34,371 bases of DNA from JAYWAM01 sp043782425 (GTDB lineage: Bacteria; Pseudomonadota; Gammaproteobacteria; Burkholderiales; Usitatibacteraceae): positions 1-34,371 of the forward strand of contig JAYWAM010000221.1 in the NCBI GenBank assembly GCA_043782425.1, written 5' to 3'. Each line of letters begins with the position of its first letter. The stretch's first letter is position 1. Positions 15,787-24,710 of this stretch are shown in pieces. The translations under genes were made by a program, and so were the position numbers. Under the pieces are notes generated by a model. It saw only the letters and a list, made by a program, of their open reading frames with translations, had not been told where the DNA came from and searched no databases.

Positions 15787-17160
15787 ATGCACATCGCACC
15801 AGAAATTTTCAAGGCTTACGACATCCGCGGTATTGTCGATAAAACACTTACGCCCGAGGCGGTCCAAGCTATTGGAAGAGCGCTGGGGTCGCTCGCTCAA
15901 GAAAAAAACTGCGCCACCATCGTTATCGGACGCGATGGTCGCCTTTCCGGGCCGACGCTTTCGAATGCGCTTGCCGATGGCATTCGCGCCGCGGGCGCCA
16001 ATGTCATCGACGTCGGCATAGTCGCCACCCCAATGGTGTATTTCGCCGCGCATCACTTCGCCACGCATTGCGCAGTGATGGTGACCGGCAGCCATAATCC
16101 GCCCGACTACAACGGCCTCAAGATGGTCATCAACGGCGAAACGCTCGCTATGCAGGCTATTCAGGATCTACACGAACGCATCACAGCGCAACGCTACGCC
16201 AGCGGTTCAGGCAGCTACGAAGTGCGCGACATCGCCAGCGCTTACCTTGAGCGCATCGTCGGTGACATCAAGCTTGCGCGGCCGATGAAAATTGTCGTTG
16301 ACTGCGGCAACGGCTCTCCGGGGGCTTTTGCGCCTACACTTTTCCGGCGTCTGGGATGCAGCGTTGAAGAATTATTTTGCGATGTGGACGGCACATTCCC
16401 CAATCACCATCCCGATCCTTCGCAACTGGAAAATCTTCAGGATGTGATTCGCGCCCTCGCCAGCGGCGATGCCGAGCTGGGCCTGGCGTTCGACGGCGAC
16501 GGCGACCGCTTGGGTGTGGTCACCAAAGACGGCGAGGTGATTTTTCCCGACCGCCAGTTAATGCTTTTTGCCGCCGACATGCTGGCGCGTAATCCTGGTG
16601 CGGAAGTCATATTCGATGTGAAATCGACGCGCAATCTGTTCACCTGGATACGCGCGCACGGCGGCAAGCCGACCTTGTGGAAAACCGGCCACTCGCTCAT
16701 CAAGGCCAAGCTGAAAGAAACCGGCGCGTTGCTGGCAGGCGAAATGAGCGGTCACATGTTTTTCAAAGAGCGCTGGTACGGTTTCGATGATGGACTTTAC
16801 GCGGGAGCGCGCTTGCTGGAAATTCTCAGCGCGGTGAGCGATCCCAATGCCACGCTCAAATCACTGCCCAATTCTTTGTGCACGCCGGAGTTGAATCTTG
16901 CGCTGGCCGAAGGCGAGAATCACCGCCTTATCGCTGAATGGCAAAAGTCTGCGCGCTTTACCAATGCTGTGGAGGTGATTACGCTCGATGGCTTGCGCGT
17001 CGAATATGCTGACGGATTCGGCTTGATGCGCGCCTCGAACACCACGCCTGTCATCGTGCTGCGCTTCGAGGGGGATAGTGACGCGGCGTTGCAGCGTATC
17101 CAGGAAGATTTTCGCCGTGTGATCCTCGCGGCAAAACCCGGTGCGCTGTTGCCGTTTTAG
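15787..17160 (+). CDS. Phosphomannomutase/phosphoglucomutase
   Basis: This enzyme interconverts mannose or glucose 6-phosphate and the 1-phosphate, supplying precursors for surface polysaccharides. The 457-residue protein has all four domains of the alpha-D-phosphohexomutase family. These are the phosphoserine loop TGSHNPPDYNG (active Ser102), the metal loop DGDGDR (236-241), the sugar-binding loop GEMSGH (318-323) and the C-terminal phosphate-binding RASNTTP near residue 418. The closest named relatives by length and motifs are AlgC-type bifunctional enzymes, but mannose versus glucose preference cannot be read from the sequence. AGGAAA precedes the ATG. Confidence 0.95.
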   Translation: MHIAPEIFKAYDIRGIVDKTLTPEAVQAIGRALGSLAQEKNCATIVIGRDGRLSGPTLSNALADGIRAAGANVIDVGIVATPMVYFAAHHFATHCAVMVTGSHNPPDYNGLKMVINGETLAMQAIQDLHERITAQRYASGSGSYEVRDIASAYLERIVGDIKLARPMKIVVDCGNGSPGAFAPTLFRRLGCSVEELFCDVDGTFPNHHPDPSQLENLQDVIRALASGDAELGLAFDGDGDRLGVVTKDGEVIFPDRQLMLFAADMLARNPGAEVIFDVKSTRNLFTWIRAHGGKPTLWKTGHSLIKAKLKETGALLAGEMSGHMFFKERWYGFDDGLYAGARLLEILSAVSDPNATLKSLPNSLCTPELNLALAEGENHRLIAEWQKSARFTNAVEVITLDGLRVEYADGFGLMRASNTTPVIVLRFEGDSDAALQRIQEDFRRVILAAKPGALLPF

Positions 17161-17200
17161 TCTCTTATCGGGTAAGTCTTCGCAATTTGTGAGAAGAATT

Positions 17201-17280
17201 TTCGCGCCAAGACGCAAAGACGCGAAGAAAAACAAAAACCGGGTTGATTTTCTTTGCGCCTTTGCGTCTTGGCGCGAGAA
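17201..17280. repeat. Inverted repeat upstream of yaeQ
   Basis: The arms 17202-17231 and 17248-17279 are inverted copies of about 30 bases (CGCGCCAAGACGCAAAG type) with two mismatches, around a 16-base loop. This matches a dispersed repeat family often seen between genes in environmental proteobacteria. It follows the phosphomannomutase stop and could act as a transcriptional barrier; no T-run follows. Confidence 0.8.
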
Positions 17281-17325
17281 TCGTTTTTTTGGTTCCGGCT
17301 CGTCCGGCTTAGGAGAGAACATTTC

Positions 17326-17880
17326 ATGGCGCTTAAAGCCACCATTTTCAAGGCCGATCTACGCATCGCCGACATGGACCGCAACTACTACGGCGATCAC
17401 GCGCTGACGCTCGCGCGCCATCCATCGGAAACCGATGAACGCATGATGATGCGTCTGCTCGCCTTTGCCTTGCACGCGCATGAAGCGCTGACCTTCGGGC
17501 GCGGGCTGGGCAGCGATGATGAACCCGATGTGTGGCGCAAAGATCTCACCGGCGCCATCGAACTGTGGATAGACGTCGGCCTGCCTGAAGAAAAAATCAT
17601 CCGCCGCGCCTGCGGGCGCGCCGCGCAAGTCATCATCTACAACTACGGCAGCGGCGCCGCCATCTGGTGGAATCAAAATGCTGACAAGCTGGCGCGCAAT
17701 CACAACCTGGCGGTGAGCGCGGTGCCCACCGAGACCAGCCGCGCATTAGCGGCGCTGGCGCAACGTAATATGAAGTTGGACTGCACCATTCAGGATGCGC
17801 AAATCTGGCTGGCTGATGGTGATGTGACGGTGCAGGTGGAAGTGGAGAGAGTCAAACTTGCTACAACACGCTATGGCTGA
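17326..17880 (+). CDS. yaeQ: YaeQ family protein
   Basis: The 184-residue product is a full-length YaeQ. It starts MALKATIFKADLRIADMDRNYY and contains HALTLARHPSETDERMMMRLLAFALHA, the GRGLGSDDEPDVWRKDLTGAIELWIDVGLPEEK block and the C-terminal DCTIQDAQIWLADGDVTVQVEVERVKL. YaeQ proteins adopt a PD-(D/E)XK nuclease-like fold; their biological role is not settled. The start at 17326 is supported by AGGAGAG just upstream (17311-17317). A longer open frame back to 17254 runs through the inverted repeat. Confidence 0.93.
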   Translation: MALKATIFKADLRIADMDRNYYGDHALTLARHPSETDERMMMRLLAFALHAHEALTFGRGLGSDDEPDVWRKDLTGAIELWIDVGLPEEKIIRRACGRAAQVIIYNYGSGAAIWWNQNADKLARNHNLAVSAVPTETSRALAALAQRNMKLDCTIQDAQIWLADGDVTVQVEVERVKLATTRYG

Positions 17881-18005
17881 TTTAGGCGCATGGAGTGCGA
17901 CGGAATATAGCTGTTTCTTTGCGGATACAACACGTCGCATCAATCGCATATTGCGTATGGCATAAAGACGACGCCCATGCGCCACAAAGTCATCCTGGTG
18001 AAGAA

Positions 18006-18710
18006 CTAACCTCTGCTGACACCCTGTAACCAACGGCCATAAATGCTTTCTGCAATACGATTTAAGTCCTTCACCTTCTCTTCTACGTCTTTTAATATGT
18101 GACTCGCGCTCTGAACCGATGCCACGGGATTGTCCAGCAGCTCCTGCGCACCCTCGCCGGTCCAGGCGCGGATCATGTCCACCGTCATTTCTACATGGCA
18201 TTGCATGCCTAAATGCTTGCCGATTACGAATGCCTGGTTTTCGCAGTATTTGCTTGCCAGAATGCGTGTGGCCCCGGTGGGCAGCGTAAAGGTTTCCCCA
18301 TGCCAATGAAACACTTCAAAGGTGGACGGGAGTTCACCCAGCCAGTCTTTCGCCAGGCTATGGGTGGTGCGCACCTCTCCCCAGCCAATTTCCTTGACCG
18401 CATTTTTTGTGACCACACCCCCCAAGGCTTTCGCCAGCAACTGACCGCCCAGACAATGCCCCATCACCGGGACATCGGCGCTCACGGCGTCTCGAATCAA
18501 CTGCAAGGAGCGCGGTATCCAGGCGAGAGGGTCGTTGACGCTCATGGCGCCGCCCATAAAGACCAATCCGCTCAGGCTGTTGATATCGGGCGCCCGTTCT
18601 TCTTTATAGCTTTCAAACACGCGCCAGGGAATGGCATGCTTTTCTAAAAAAGTGGTGAAATGGCCCGGGCCTTCGCTCGCTGTGTGGCGAAAAATCGCGA
18701 TGGGCCTCAT
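18006..18710 (-). CDS. Class I glutamine amidotransferase-like protein
   Basis: The 234-residue protein has the class I glutamine amidotransferase fold. The nucleophile is Cys86 in GHCLGGQLLA, and the catalytic pair His172 and Glu174 lies in QCHVEMT. The closest general match is the GMP-synthase-like stand-alone amidotransferase group (COG0518). It could release ammonia from glutamine or hydrolyse a gamma-glutamyl bond. It lies 55 bases downstream of the transglutaminase gene on the same strand, with a hairpin in the gap, and may be the last member of the Anbu operon. The ribosome site is weak. Confidence 0.85.
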   Translation of the reverse strand: MRPIAIFRHTASEGPGHFTTFLEKHAIPWRVFESYKEERAPDINSLSGLVFMGGAMSVNDPLAWIPRSLQLIRDAVSADVPVMGHCLGGQLLAKALGGVVTKNAVKEIGWGEVRTTHSLAKDWLGELPSTFEVFHWHGETFTLPTGATRILASKYCENQAFVIGKHLGMQCHVEMTVDMIRAWTGEGAQELLDNPVASVQSASHILKDVEEKVKDLNRIAESIYGRWLQGVSRG

Positions 18711-18722
18711 GGTTTAACTCGA

Positions 18723-18739
18723 GCCGGGCGACACCCGGC
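18723..18739. repeat. Short GC-rich hairpin between transglutaminase and amidotransferase genes
   Basis: GCCGGG-CGACA-CCCGGC is a perfect 6-base stem with a 5-base loop. There is no T-run on either side, so a strong intrinsic terminator is unlikely. It could be a dispersed repeat or weaken transcription into the amidotransferase gene. Confidence 0.5.
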
Positions 18740-18765
18740 CTCTCGGGCGATTAATCTGTCGATCT

Positions 18766-19629
18766 TTATGCATAGGTAGACAAGGCTTGTGCACAATGTT
18801 GCGGCAGGTAGAAGCCATTGGCCGGGTCGTCAATTGCCACGATATTGATGAGCGGAGTAAAGGATTTGACCGAGCCAAACAGTGTCGCAAAGGAAGCATC
18901 AGCGGCATCGCGCCCTGTTCCCAGTCTAACCAATCCCATCGGCGGTGAAATGCCGCTGGGATCAAACGAATACCAACGATTGGTGAGAAAAACTTCAACG
19001 TAGGCGTGAAAGTCGGTCGGTCCTAATTTTGGGTCTGCGCCATAGTCGATTCCCGTCACGAAGCGCGCCGGAATGTTCACTGCCCGGCACAACGCAATCA
19101 TCAGATGCGCAAAGTCACGACATACTCCCGCTTGGTCCACAAGGGTATCGGTCGCCGAGGTATTGCTGTTGGAGCTGCCTGGCGCAAACGTGGTGCGCCT
19201 GCGCACCCAATCCTCAATCGCCTGCACCCGCGCGTAGCCGGGTTGGGCATGAGCGAATTCCCAGGTTGCCAGTTTTCCCAGGCGGTCGGACTGACAATAG
19301 CGACTGGGATAGATATAAGGCAGCACCTCGGACGGCAGTTGCGAAATGGGCACTTCCCGCAGATTGCCGGGCGACTCGGAAAAATGCGAAATATCGACCG
19401 TCGCGTCATAGCGTATGGTCAAGGGACCGGGGTTGGCCTGCAATCGCATATAGCGCGTGCCCAGGTTCGCGTCGGTGTAAAGCAAAGGCGTGACCGGCTG
19501 GCTCACAAAAAGCTGCTCGTTGACCAGGGATTGATGACGGGTTTGCGCGGCATGAATGTTGACGATGAAGTCGCAATGATCGCTGAGGACTTCATAGTTG
19601 AGCTGTATTTCGAACTTTAATCTGATCAT
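18766..19629 (-). CDS. Transglutaminase-like cysteine peptidase of the Anbu operon
   Basis: The 287-residue protein has a bacterial transglutaminase-like N-terminal beta domain (about 1-95) and a transglutaminase core. The catalytic triad is Cys170 (AGVCRDFAHL), His208 (DFHAYVEVF) and Asp223 (YSFDPSG). Bacterial members of this group (COG1305) act as peptidases or amidases on isopeptide or amide bonds more often than as cross-linkers. The ATG at 19629 was chosen because the protein then begins at the conserved IRLKFEIQLNYEV strand; longer frames run into the upstream gene. It starts 5 bases after the DUF2126 gene. Confidence 0.92.
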   Translation of the reverse strand: MIRLKFEIQLNYEVLSDHCDFIVNIHAAQTRHQSLVNEQLFVSQPVTPLLYTDANLGTRYMRLQANPGPLTIRYDATVDISHFSESPGNLREVPISQLPSEVLPYIYPSRYCQSDRLGKLATWEFAHAQPGYARVQAIEDWVRRRTTFAPGSSNSNTSATDTLVDQAGVCRDFAHLMIALCRAVNIPARFVTGIDYGADPKLGPTDFHAYVEVFLTNRWYSFDPSGISPPMGLVRLGTGRDAADASFATLFGSVKSFTPLINIVAIDDPANGFYLPQHCAQALSTYA

Positions 19630-19634
19630 TGCGG

Positions 19635-22600
19635 CTATGCCGGTTGCCAGCGTAAATCCAGGGTTAAGGGGAAGCGCGGGTTGCGCGCCTCGGCTGGCGC
19701 CGCCATCGCGCCCGCGCTGTGCCCGTGATCCCAAAAACGTGCGCGGCGGCGCGCCTCTGCCTCATTGGCGTTGACCGGGAAAGTGTCATAGTTACGCCCG
19801 CCAGGGTGGCTCACATGATAGGTGCAGCCGCCGATGGCGCGACCATTCCAACTGTCCACCACATCGAAAACCAAAGGCGCGTGCACGCCAATGGCAGGAT
19901 GCAACGCCGACGGCGGCGCCCATGCTTTGAAGCGCACCCCAGCCACGAATTCACCGGGCGTCCCGGTCGGGTGCAACGGCAGCGCGCGGCCGTTGCATGC
20001 CACCTGGTGACGGCTGTCGATCATGCCGCTTACCTTGATTTGCATGCGCTCCACAGAGGAATCCACATAACGCGCCATGCCGCCGACTGCCACTTCTTCG
20101 CCTAACACATGCCACGGCTCGATCGCCTGGCGCAACTCCAGTTGAATGCCCTGATACGCCACGCTGCCATAGCGCGGAAAGCGAAACTCGATGAACGGCG
20201 CAAACCAGGCGTCGTCGAAGGCGTAGCCCGCCGCACGCAGATCGCGGCTGATGTCGCGCATGTCCTGTTCGATGAAATGCGGCAGCATGAAGCGGTCGTG
20301 CAGCGCGGTGTCCCAGTACACCAGCTTGCCTTGGTAGGGCGTTTTCCAGAAGCGTGCGACCAGCGCGCGCAGCAACAGCGATTGCACCAGGCTCATACGG
20401 TAATGCGGCGGCATCTCGAACGCGCGCAACTCCACCAGCCCAAGCCTCCCGGTCGCCGAATCCGGTGCGTAGAGTTTGTCGATACAAAATTCGGCGCGGT
20501 GCGTGTTGCCGGTCAGGTCGATAAGCAGATTGCGCAACAGTCGATCGACCAACCAGGGCTGATTGGATTCTTTGCCAGCAGTGAGTTTGGCGTCCATTTG
20601 CTGGAACGCAATTTCCAGTTCGTACAGATTGTCGTCGCGCGCCTCGTCGACGCGCGGCGCCTGGCTGGTGGGGCCGATGAACTGCCCGGAAAACAGATAC
20701 GACATGGCAGGATGGTGTTGCCAATAAGCCACCAGGCTTTTCAGCAAATCCGGTCGGCGCAGAAAAGGGCTGTCCGCCGCGGTCGCGCCGCCTAGCGTGA
20801 CGTGGTTGCCGCCGCCGGTGCCGGTGTGGCGACCATCGAGCATGAATTTTTCGCTGCCCAGCCGGGTGAGTCGTGCGTCCTCGTACAGCGTGCGCGTACG
20901 TTCGACCAGCGTCGGCCAATCCGCCGCTGGATGAATATTGACTTCGACCACGCCTGGGTCGGGCGTCACCGACAGCGACAGCAGACGCGGGTCGCGCGGC
21001 GGCGCGTAGCCTTCCAGCCGGATCGGCTGTTGCAACTTGATCGCGCATTGTTCCAGCGCAGCGACCAGCGCCAGCCAGGCTTCGAGCGTGGTGGTGGGCG
21101 GCAGGCACACGTGCAGCATACCCTCGCGCACTTGCAGCGCGAGCGCGGTATGGATCACTGCGCACGCGCTCGGGGTGTCGTCGATCGCCTCATCTTCAGC
21201 GAGCGGCGGCGTGGGCGGATAGTCCGGCAACGGCGCGCGCTCGGCGAAAGGATCAGGCGGCAGTTCGAGTTCAAAATCTTCCGGCGCTTGCCACGGCAAA
21301 CTGTCGAGCGGCAAGCGGTAGCCCAGCGCGGAATCGCCCGGGATTAAATACAACCTGTCCTGACGCAGCGGCCAACGACTGGAGCGCCATTGCGGCGCAT
21401 CAAAGGTGCCGGCTTTGAGCGGCAACACATAACCCACGATCTCCGCCAGGCCGACGCGCAATTGTTTGGCGAGGCGGTGACGTGCATCGGGTTTGGTGAG
21501 GTCGGTGGCATGCGGGTCCAAATTGGCGGGCAAGCGACTTTCCAGATCAAGCGCCTGCCACGGGTCTTCGTACGCCGGGATCAGATAGCCGGGGTTGAGC
21601 CCCAACTGCTGGGTCAGTTGAATCGCAAAACTTTTCAGTTGTTCGGCACTGGTCGCAGCGCCAGCCTCAGCGACGAGCGCTGGCTGTTGCCACAGCGGCT
21701 TGCCATCCGCACGCCAGTAGGTCGTCAGCGCCCAGCGCGGCAACGGCTCGCCGGGATACCACTTGCCCTGACCGAAATGCAGCACGCCGCCCGGCGCAAA
21801 ACGCGTCTGCAAGCGCCGTATCAGTGCGTTCGCCAGTGTCCATTTTTCTTCGCCGAGCGCAGCGATGTTCCATTCCGCGCCGTCCATATTGTCGATTGAC
21901 ACAAAGGTCGGCTCACCGCCCTGGGTGAGGCGCACATCGCCGCGGACTAACTCGGCGTCGATTTGCATCCCAAGTTCATGTGCCGCCGTCCACTGCGCAT
22001 CGGTGTAAGGCTTGGTCACGCGCGGGTCTTCGTGTATGCGCGTGACAGTCATCGTCACGTCTAGCCGCGATTCGCAGATGCCGGTGAGGCCGTTGATCGG
22101 CGCGGCGGAAGCCGGTTGCGCGGTAGCGGCCAGTGGAATATGCCCTTCGCCTGCCAACAGACCCGAGGTCGCATCGAGCCCGACCCAACCCGCGCCGGGA
22201 ATGTAAGCCTCGCACCAGGCGTGCAAGTCGGTAAAATCCGCAACAGGTCCGGCAGGGCCATCGAGCGGTTTTTCGTCGGCCATCAGCTGAATCAGATAGC
22301 CCGAGACAAAGCGTGCGGCGATGCCCAGCTGGCGCAAAATCTGCACCAGCAGCCAGGCGCTGTCGCGGCACGAGCCCGAGGCTTTGCTTAAGGTTTCTTC
22401 GCAACTCTGCACGCCCGGCTGCATCCGGATCAGATAGGCCACGCTGTGCTGAATGCGCTGATTGATATGCACCAGAAAGTTTGCAATACCCATGTTGGGC
22501 GCTAACGCTGCGCGGAAATCGCCCAGCCATCGATTCAGCGCAGGCCCGGCAGACTCGGTCTGCAGAAACGGCGCGAGCTCGGCTTTCAACTCGGGCGGAT

Positions 22601-22916
22601 ACGCAAATGGAAAATGCTCGGCCCACGGTTCGACAAAAAAATCGAAGGGGTTGATCACCGTCATGTCGGCGATCAAATCCACCGTCACGTCGAGTTCGCG
22701 GGTCGGTTCCGGAAAAGTCAGGCGGGCGACAAAGTTGCCGTACGCGTCTTGCTGCCAGTGAATGAAGTGTTGGGCTGGCTGGATTGTCAGTGAATAAGCC
22801 GAAATGGGGGTGCGGTTGTGCGCAGCCGGTTTGAGGCGGATTTCATGCGGATAAACCATGACCGCACGGTCGAAGTGGTAATGACTCCGATGATGTAGTG
22901 CTACGCGTATGGTCAT
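19635..22916 (-). CDS. Transglutaminase - DUF2126 (putative amidoligase) fusion protein
   Basis: This 1093-residue protein joins two activities. The N-terminal part (1-270) is a transglutaminase-like domain with its own N-terminal beta domain and the triad Cys183 (GSCRDSAWLL), His232 (DLHAWCEAYIPG) and Asp248 (VGLDATSG). The remaining part is the DUF2126 region, classed as a putative amidoligase of the carboxylate-amine ligase type. It contains the conserved FMLDGRHTGTGGGNHVTLGG block and FRFPRYGSVAYQGIQLELRQ. A single chain could thus both make and break amide bonds. It starts one base after the Anbu stop. Confidence 0.92.
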   Translation of the reverse strand: MTIRVALHHRSHYHFDRAVMVYPHEIRLKPAAHNRTPISAYSLTIQPAQHFIHWQQDAYGNFVARLTFPEPTRELDVTVDLIADMTVINPFDFFVEPWAEHFPFAYPPELKAELAPFLQTESAGPALNRWLGDFRAALAPNMGIANFLVHINQRIQHSVAYLIRMQPGVQSCEETLSKASGSCRDSAWLLVQILRQLGIAARFVSGYLIQLMADEKPLDGPAGPVADFTDLHAWCEAYIPGAGWVGLDATSGLLAGEGHIPLAATAQPASAAPINGLTGICESRLDVTMTVTRIHEDPRVTKPYTDAQWTAAHELGMQIDAELVRGDVRLTQGGEPTFVSIDNMDGAEWNIAALGEEKWTLANALIRRLQTRFAPGGVLHFGQGKWYPGEPLPRWALTTYWRADGKPLWQQPALVAEAGAATSAEQLKSFAIQLTQQLGLNPGYLIPAYEDPWQALDLESRLPANLDPHATDLTKPDARHRLAKQLRVGLAEIVGYVLPLKAGTFDAPQWRSSRWPLRQDRLYLIPGDSALGYRLPLDSLPWQAPEDFELELPPDPFAERAPLPDYPPTPPLAEDEAIDDTPSACAVIHTALALQVREGMLHVCLPPTTTLEAWLALVAALEQCAIKLQQPIRLEGYAPPRDPRLLSLSVTPDPGVVEVNIHPAADWPTLVERTRTLYEDARLTRLGSEKFMLDGRHTGTGGGNHVTLGGATAADSPFLRRPDLLKSLVAYWQHHPAMSYLFSGQFIGPTSQAPRVDEARDDNLYELEIAFQQMDAKLTAGKESNQPWLVDRLLRNLLIDLTGNTHRAEFCIDKLYAPDSATGRLGLVELRAFEMPPHYRMSLVQSLLLRALVARFWKTPYQGKLVYWDTALHDRFMLPHFIEQDMRDISRDLRAAGYAFDDAWFAPFIEFRFPRYGSVAYQGIQLELRQAIEPWHVLGEEVAVGGMARYVDSSVERMQIKVSGMIDSRHQVACNGRALPLHPTGTPGEFVAGVRFKAWAPPSALHPAIGVHAPLVFDVVDSWNGRAIGGCTYHVSHPGGRNYDTFPVNANEAEARRRARFWDHGHSAGAMAAPAEARNPRFPLTLDLRWQPA

Positions 22917-22917
22917 A

Positions 22918-23688
22918 TCAGCGTGAAGCGTCAGGCTGAGAATCCAGACTGTCTTGCGGTGTTTTCCAGTCGGGGTCGGGCAATGACGCGAACACCCCGC
23001 GCAGGCCTTCGCTCCAGCGGCGACTAATCTGCGAAAAGTAACTGTCGCTGTCGGTGATGTGATGCACGCGATCCAGACTCAGACTATCGCGCCCGTAACT
23101 GGCCAGGTCAATGGGCAAGCCGACGGAAATGTTGCTGCGCATGGTCGAATCAAATGACACCAAAACGCACTTGATCGCCTCCATCAGCGGTGTTTCGGCG
23201 CGGATGACACGATCTATGATGGGTTTGCCGTATTTGGTTTCGCCGATCTGGAAAAAAGGCGTTTCTTCAGTCGCTTCGATAAAATTGCCCTTGTCATACA
23301 TCAGAAACAAGCGCGGCAGCTCACCTTTTACCTGGCCGCCGATAATAAAGTTGGTCCCGATGGTGATATTTCCCTCGAGCAGAAAAGGGCCGTCGCGATC
23401 ACGTACCTCGCGCAGGCAGTCCCCCAGCAACATGGCGACATCGACCATGGATTCGGCATTCCACATATTGCGTACTTCGTTGTGCCGCCCGCGTTGTTCG
23501 ATCAAGTTGATCGCGCTTTGCGTGATCGACAGATTTCCCGAGCTGAGAATGACAATGACGCGGTCGCCGTTGTTGACAAAGGTGCGCATTTTCTTAAAAC
23601 AGGCGATTTGATCTACTCCAGCATTGGTTCGGGAATCCGACGCAAACACCAGTCCGGCGTTGAGCTTAAGCGCGACGCAATAAGTCAT
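22918..23688 (-). CDS. Anbu-type proteasome-like protease
   Basis: The 256-residue protein matches Anbu, the bacterial relative of proteasome beta subunits. After removal of Met the N-terminus is Thr (TYCVALKLNAGLVFASDSRT), the predicted nucleophile. Asp17 (in ASDSR) and a Lys near position 32 (ACFKKM) occupy the positions of the proteasomal catalytic Asp and Lys. The chain lacks a propeptide, unlike many true proteasome subunits. Known Anbu proteins form open helical or lock-washer oligomers; their substrates are unknown. It sits in the middle of the operon with ATP-grasp, alpha-E and transglutaminase genes, the standard neighbourhood. Confidence 0.93.
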   Translation of the reverse strand: MTYCVALKLNAGLVFASDSRTNAGVDQIACFKKMRTFVNNGDRVIVILSSGNLSITQSAINLIEQRGRHNEVRNMWNAESMVDVAMLLGDCLREVRDRDGPFLLEGNITIGTNFIIGGQVKGELPRLFLMYDKGNFIEATEETPFFQIGETKYGKPIIDRVIRAETPLMEAIKCVLVSFDSTMRSNISVGLPIDLASYGRDSLSLDRVHHITDSDSYFSQISRRWSEGLRGVFASLPDPDWKTPQDSLDSQPDASR

Positions 23689-23717
23689 GAGAGTGCCACT
23701 ACAGTTGTTGGGAAGCG

Positions 23718-24707
23718 TTATTGTACCTGCGCCATCTGGCGTACAGGCTGCGGCGCGACAAATTCATCGCGGCGCGCCAGGTAAGCGCTACGAATTTCCT
23801 TGCTCAGAACGCCCGTGCGTTTGAGAAAGTCGGTCAGATACTCGTGCAGCCCGTTGGCGAAGATGCTTTCAATCAGACTGAAATGTAGCGCCGCGTGCAT
23901 TTCGCCTGCGCAGCGGCGCGCCTCGTGCCCAGTCGAGCCGTTGATGATTTCCAGCGTGGAATCCACCTCGTTCAAGCAGGCGTGCAGGGAGCGCGGCATG
24001 TCGGCGCGCAGCACCAATAGCTCGGCCACGCGCAACGGCGAGATCACGTCGCGATATATCTTTCGATAGGCCTCGAATGCGCTGACCGAACGCAACAATG
24101 CACCCCATTGATAATAATCGGCCGCGCCGCCGACATCTTTGACGCTCGGCAGCAGGATGTGGTATTTGACATCGAGAATACGCGCGGTATTGTCAGCGCG
24201 TTCTAAAAAAGTGCCCAGCCGGATGAAGTTCAGGGCGTCATCCTTGAGAATGGTCCCCAGAGTCACGCCACGAAACAGGTGCGAGCGTTCTTTCACCCAG
24301 TCAAAAAAAGGCGTCAACCGGTTGCTGCTGAGAACGGGTGACATGCGGTTCAGTTCCAGCCAGGTGGCGTTGATACTCTCCCACATTTCTCCCGTGATGG
24401 CGCCGCGCACCGCACGCGCATTTTCCCGCGCCAGCATCAGGCTGCTATAGATGCTGGCCGGGTTGTCGGGGTCCAGCGCGATAAAGCGTGTCACCGCGGC
24501 AGACTCTGCTGGACCATGTTTGGCGGTGTAGTCGGCGGCGCAGCCGGATATGTTGAGCGGCGCATACCACAAGTGCGCCTCGGCGTCGGCGGAACTATCA
24601 GGCAACAGCGAGGTGCTGTGCGTCACATCGAGCACGCGCGCGGTATTTTCAGCGCGCTCGATATAGCGCGCCATCCAGAACAGGTGATCTGCGGTTCGTG
24701 ACAACAT
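23718..24707 (-). CDS. Alpha-E domain protein
   Basis: The 329-residue, all-alpha protein belongs to the alpha-E family (COG2307), which almost always occurs next to circularly permuted ATP-grasp genes. It begins with the family signature MLSRTADHLFWMARYIERAENTARVL and contains LGTFLERADNTARILDVKYHILLP in the middle. No enzymatic residues are recognised; an adaptor or substrate-carrier role for the ligase is inferred from context. It starts 3 bases after the ATP-grasp gene and has a strong GGAGG ribosome site inside that gene's end. Confidence 0.93.
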   Translation of the reverse strand: MLSRTADHLFWMARYIERAENTARVLDVTHSTSLLPDSSADAEAHLWYAPLNISGCAADYTAKHGPAESAAVTRFIALDPDNPASIYSSLMLARENARAVRGAITGEMWESINATWLELNRMSPVLSSNRLTPFFDWVKERSHLFRGVTLGTILKDDALNFIRLGTFLERADNTARILDVKYHILLPSVKDVGGAADYYQWGALLRSVSAFEAYRKIYRDVISPLRVAELLVLRADMPRSLHACLNEVDSTLEIINGSTGHEARRCAGEMHAALHFSLIESIFANGLHEYLTDFLKRTGVLSKEIRSAYLARRDEFVAPQPVRQMAQVQ

Positions 24708-24710
24708 GAT

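Noticed and set aside
17885..17983. GGCGCATGG and CCATGCGCC facing each other between yaeQ and the amidotransferase gene
   Set aside because: Nine-base arms 81 bases apart with no T-run are too weak to call a terminator.
19951..21165. 404-codon minus-strand frame in another phase of the DUF2126 gene
   Set aside because: Arg/Ala-rich out-of-phase shadow of a well conserved protein on the same strand.
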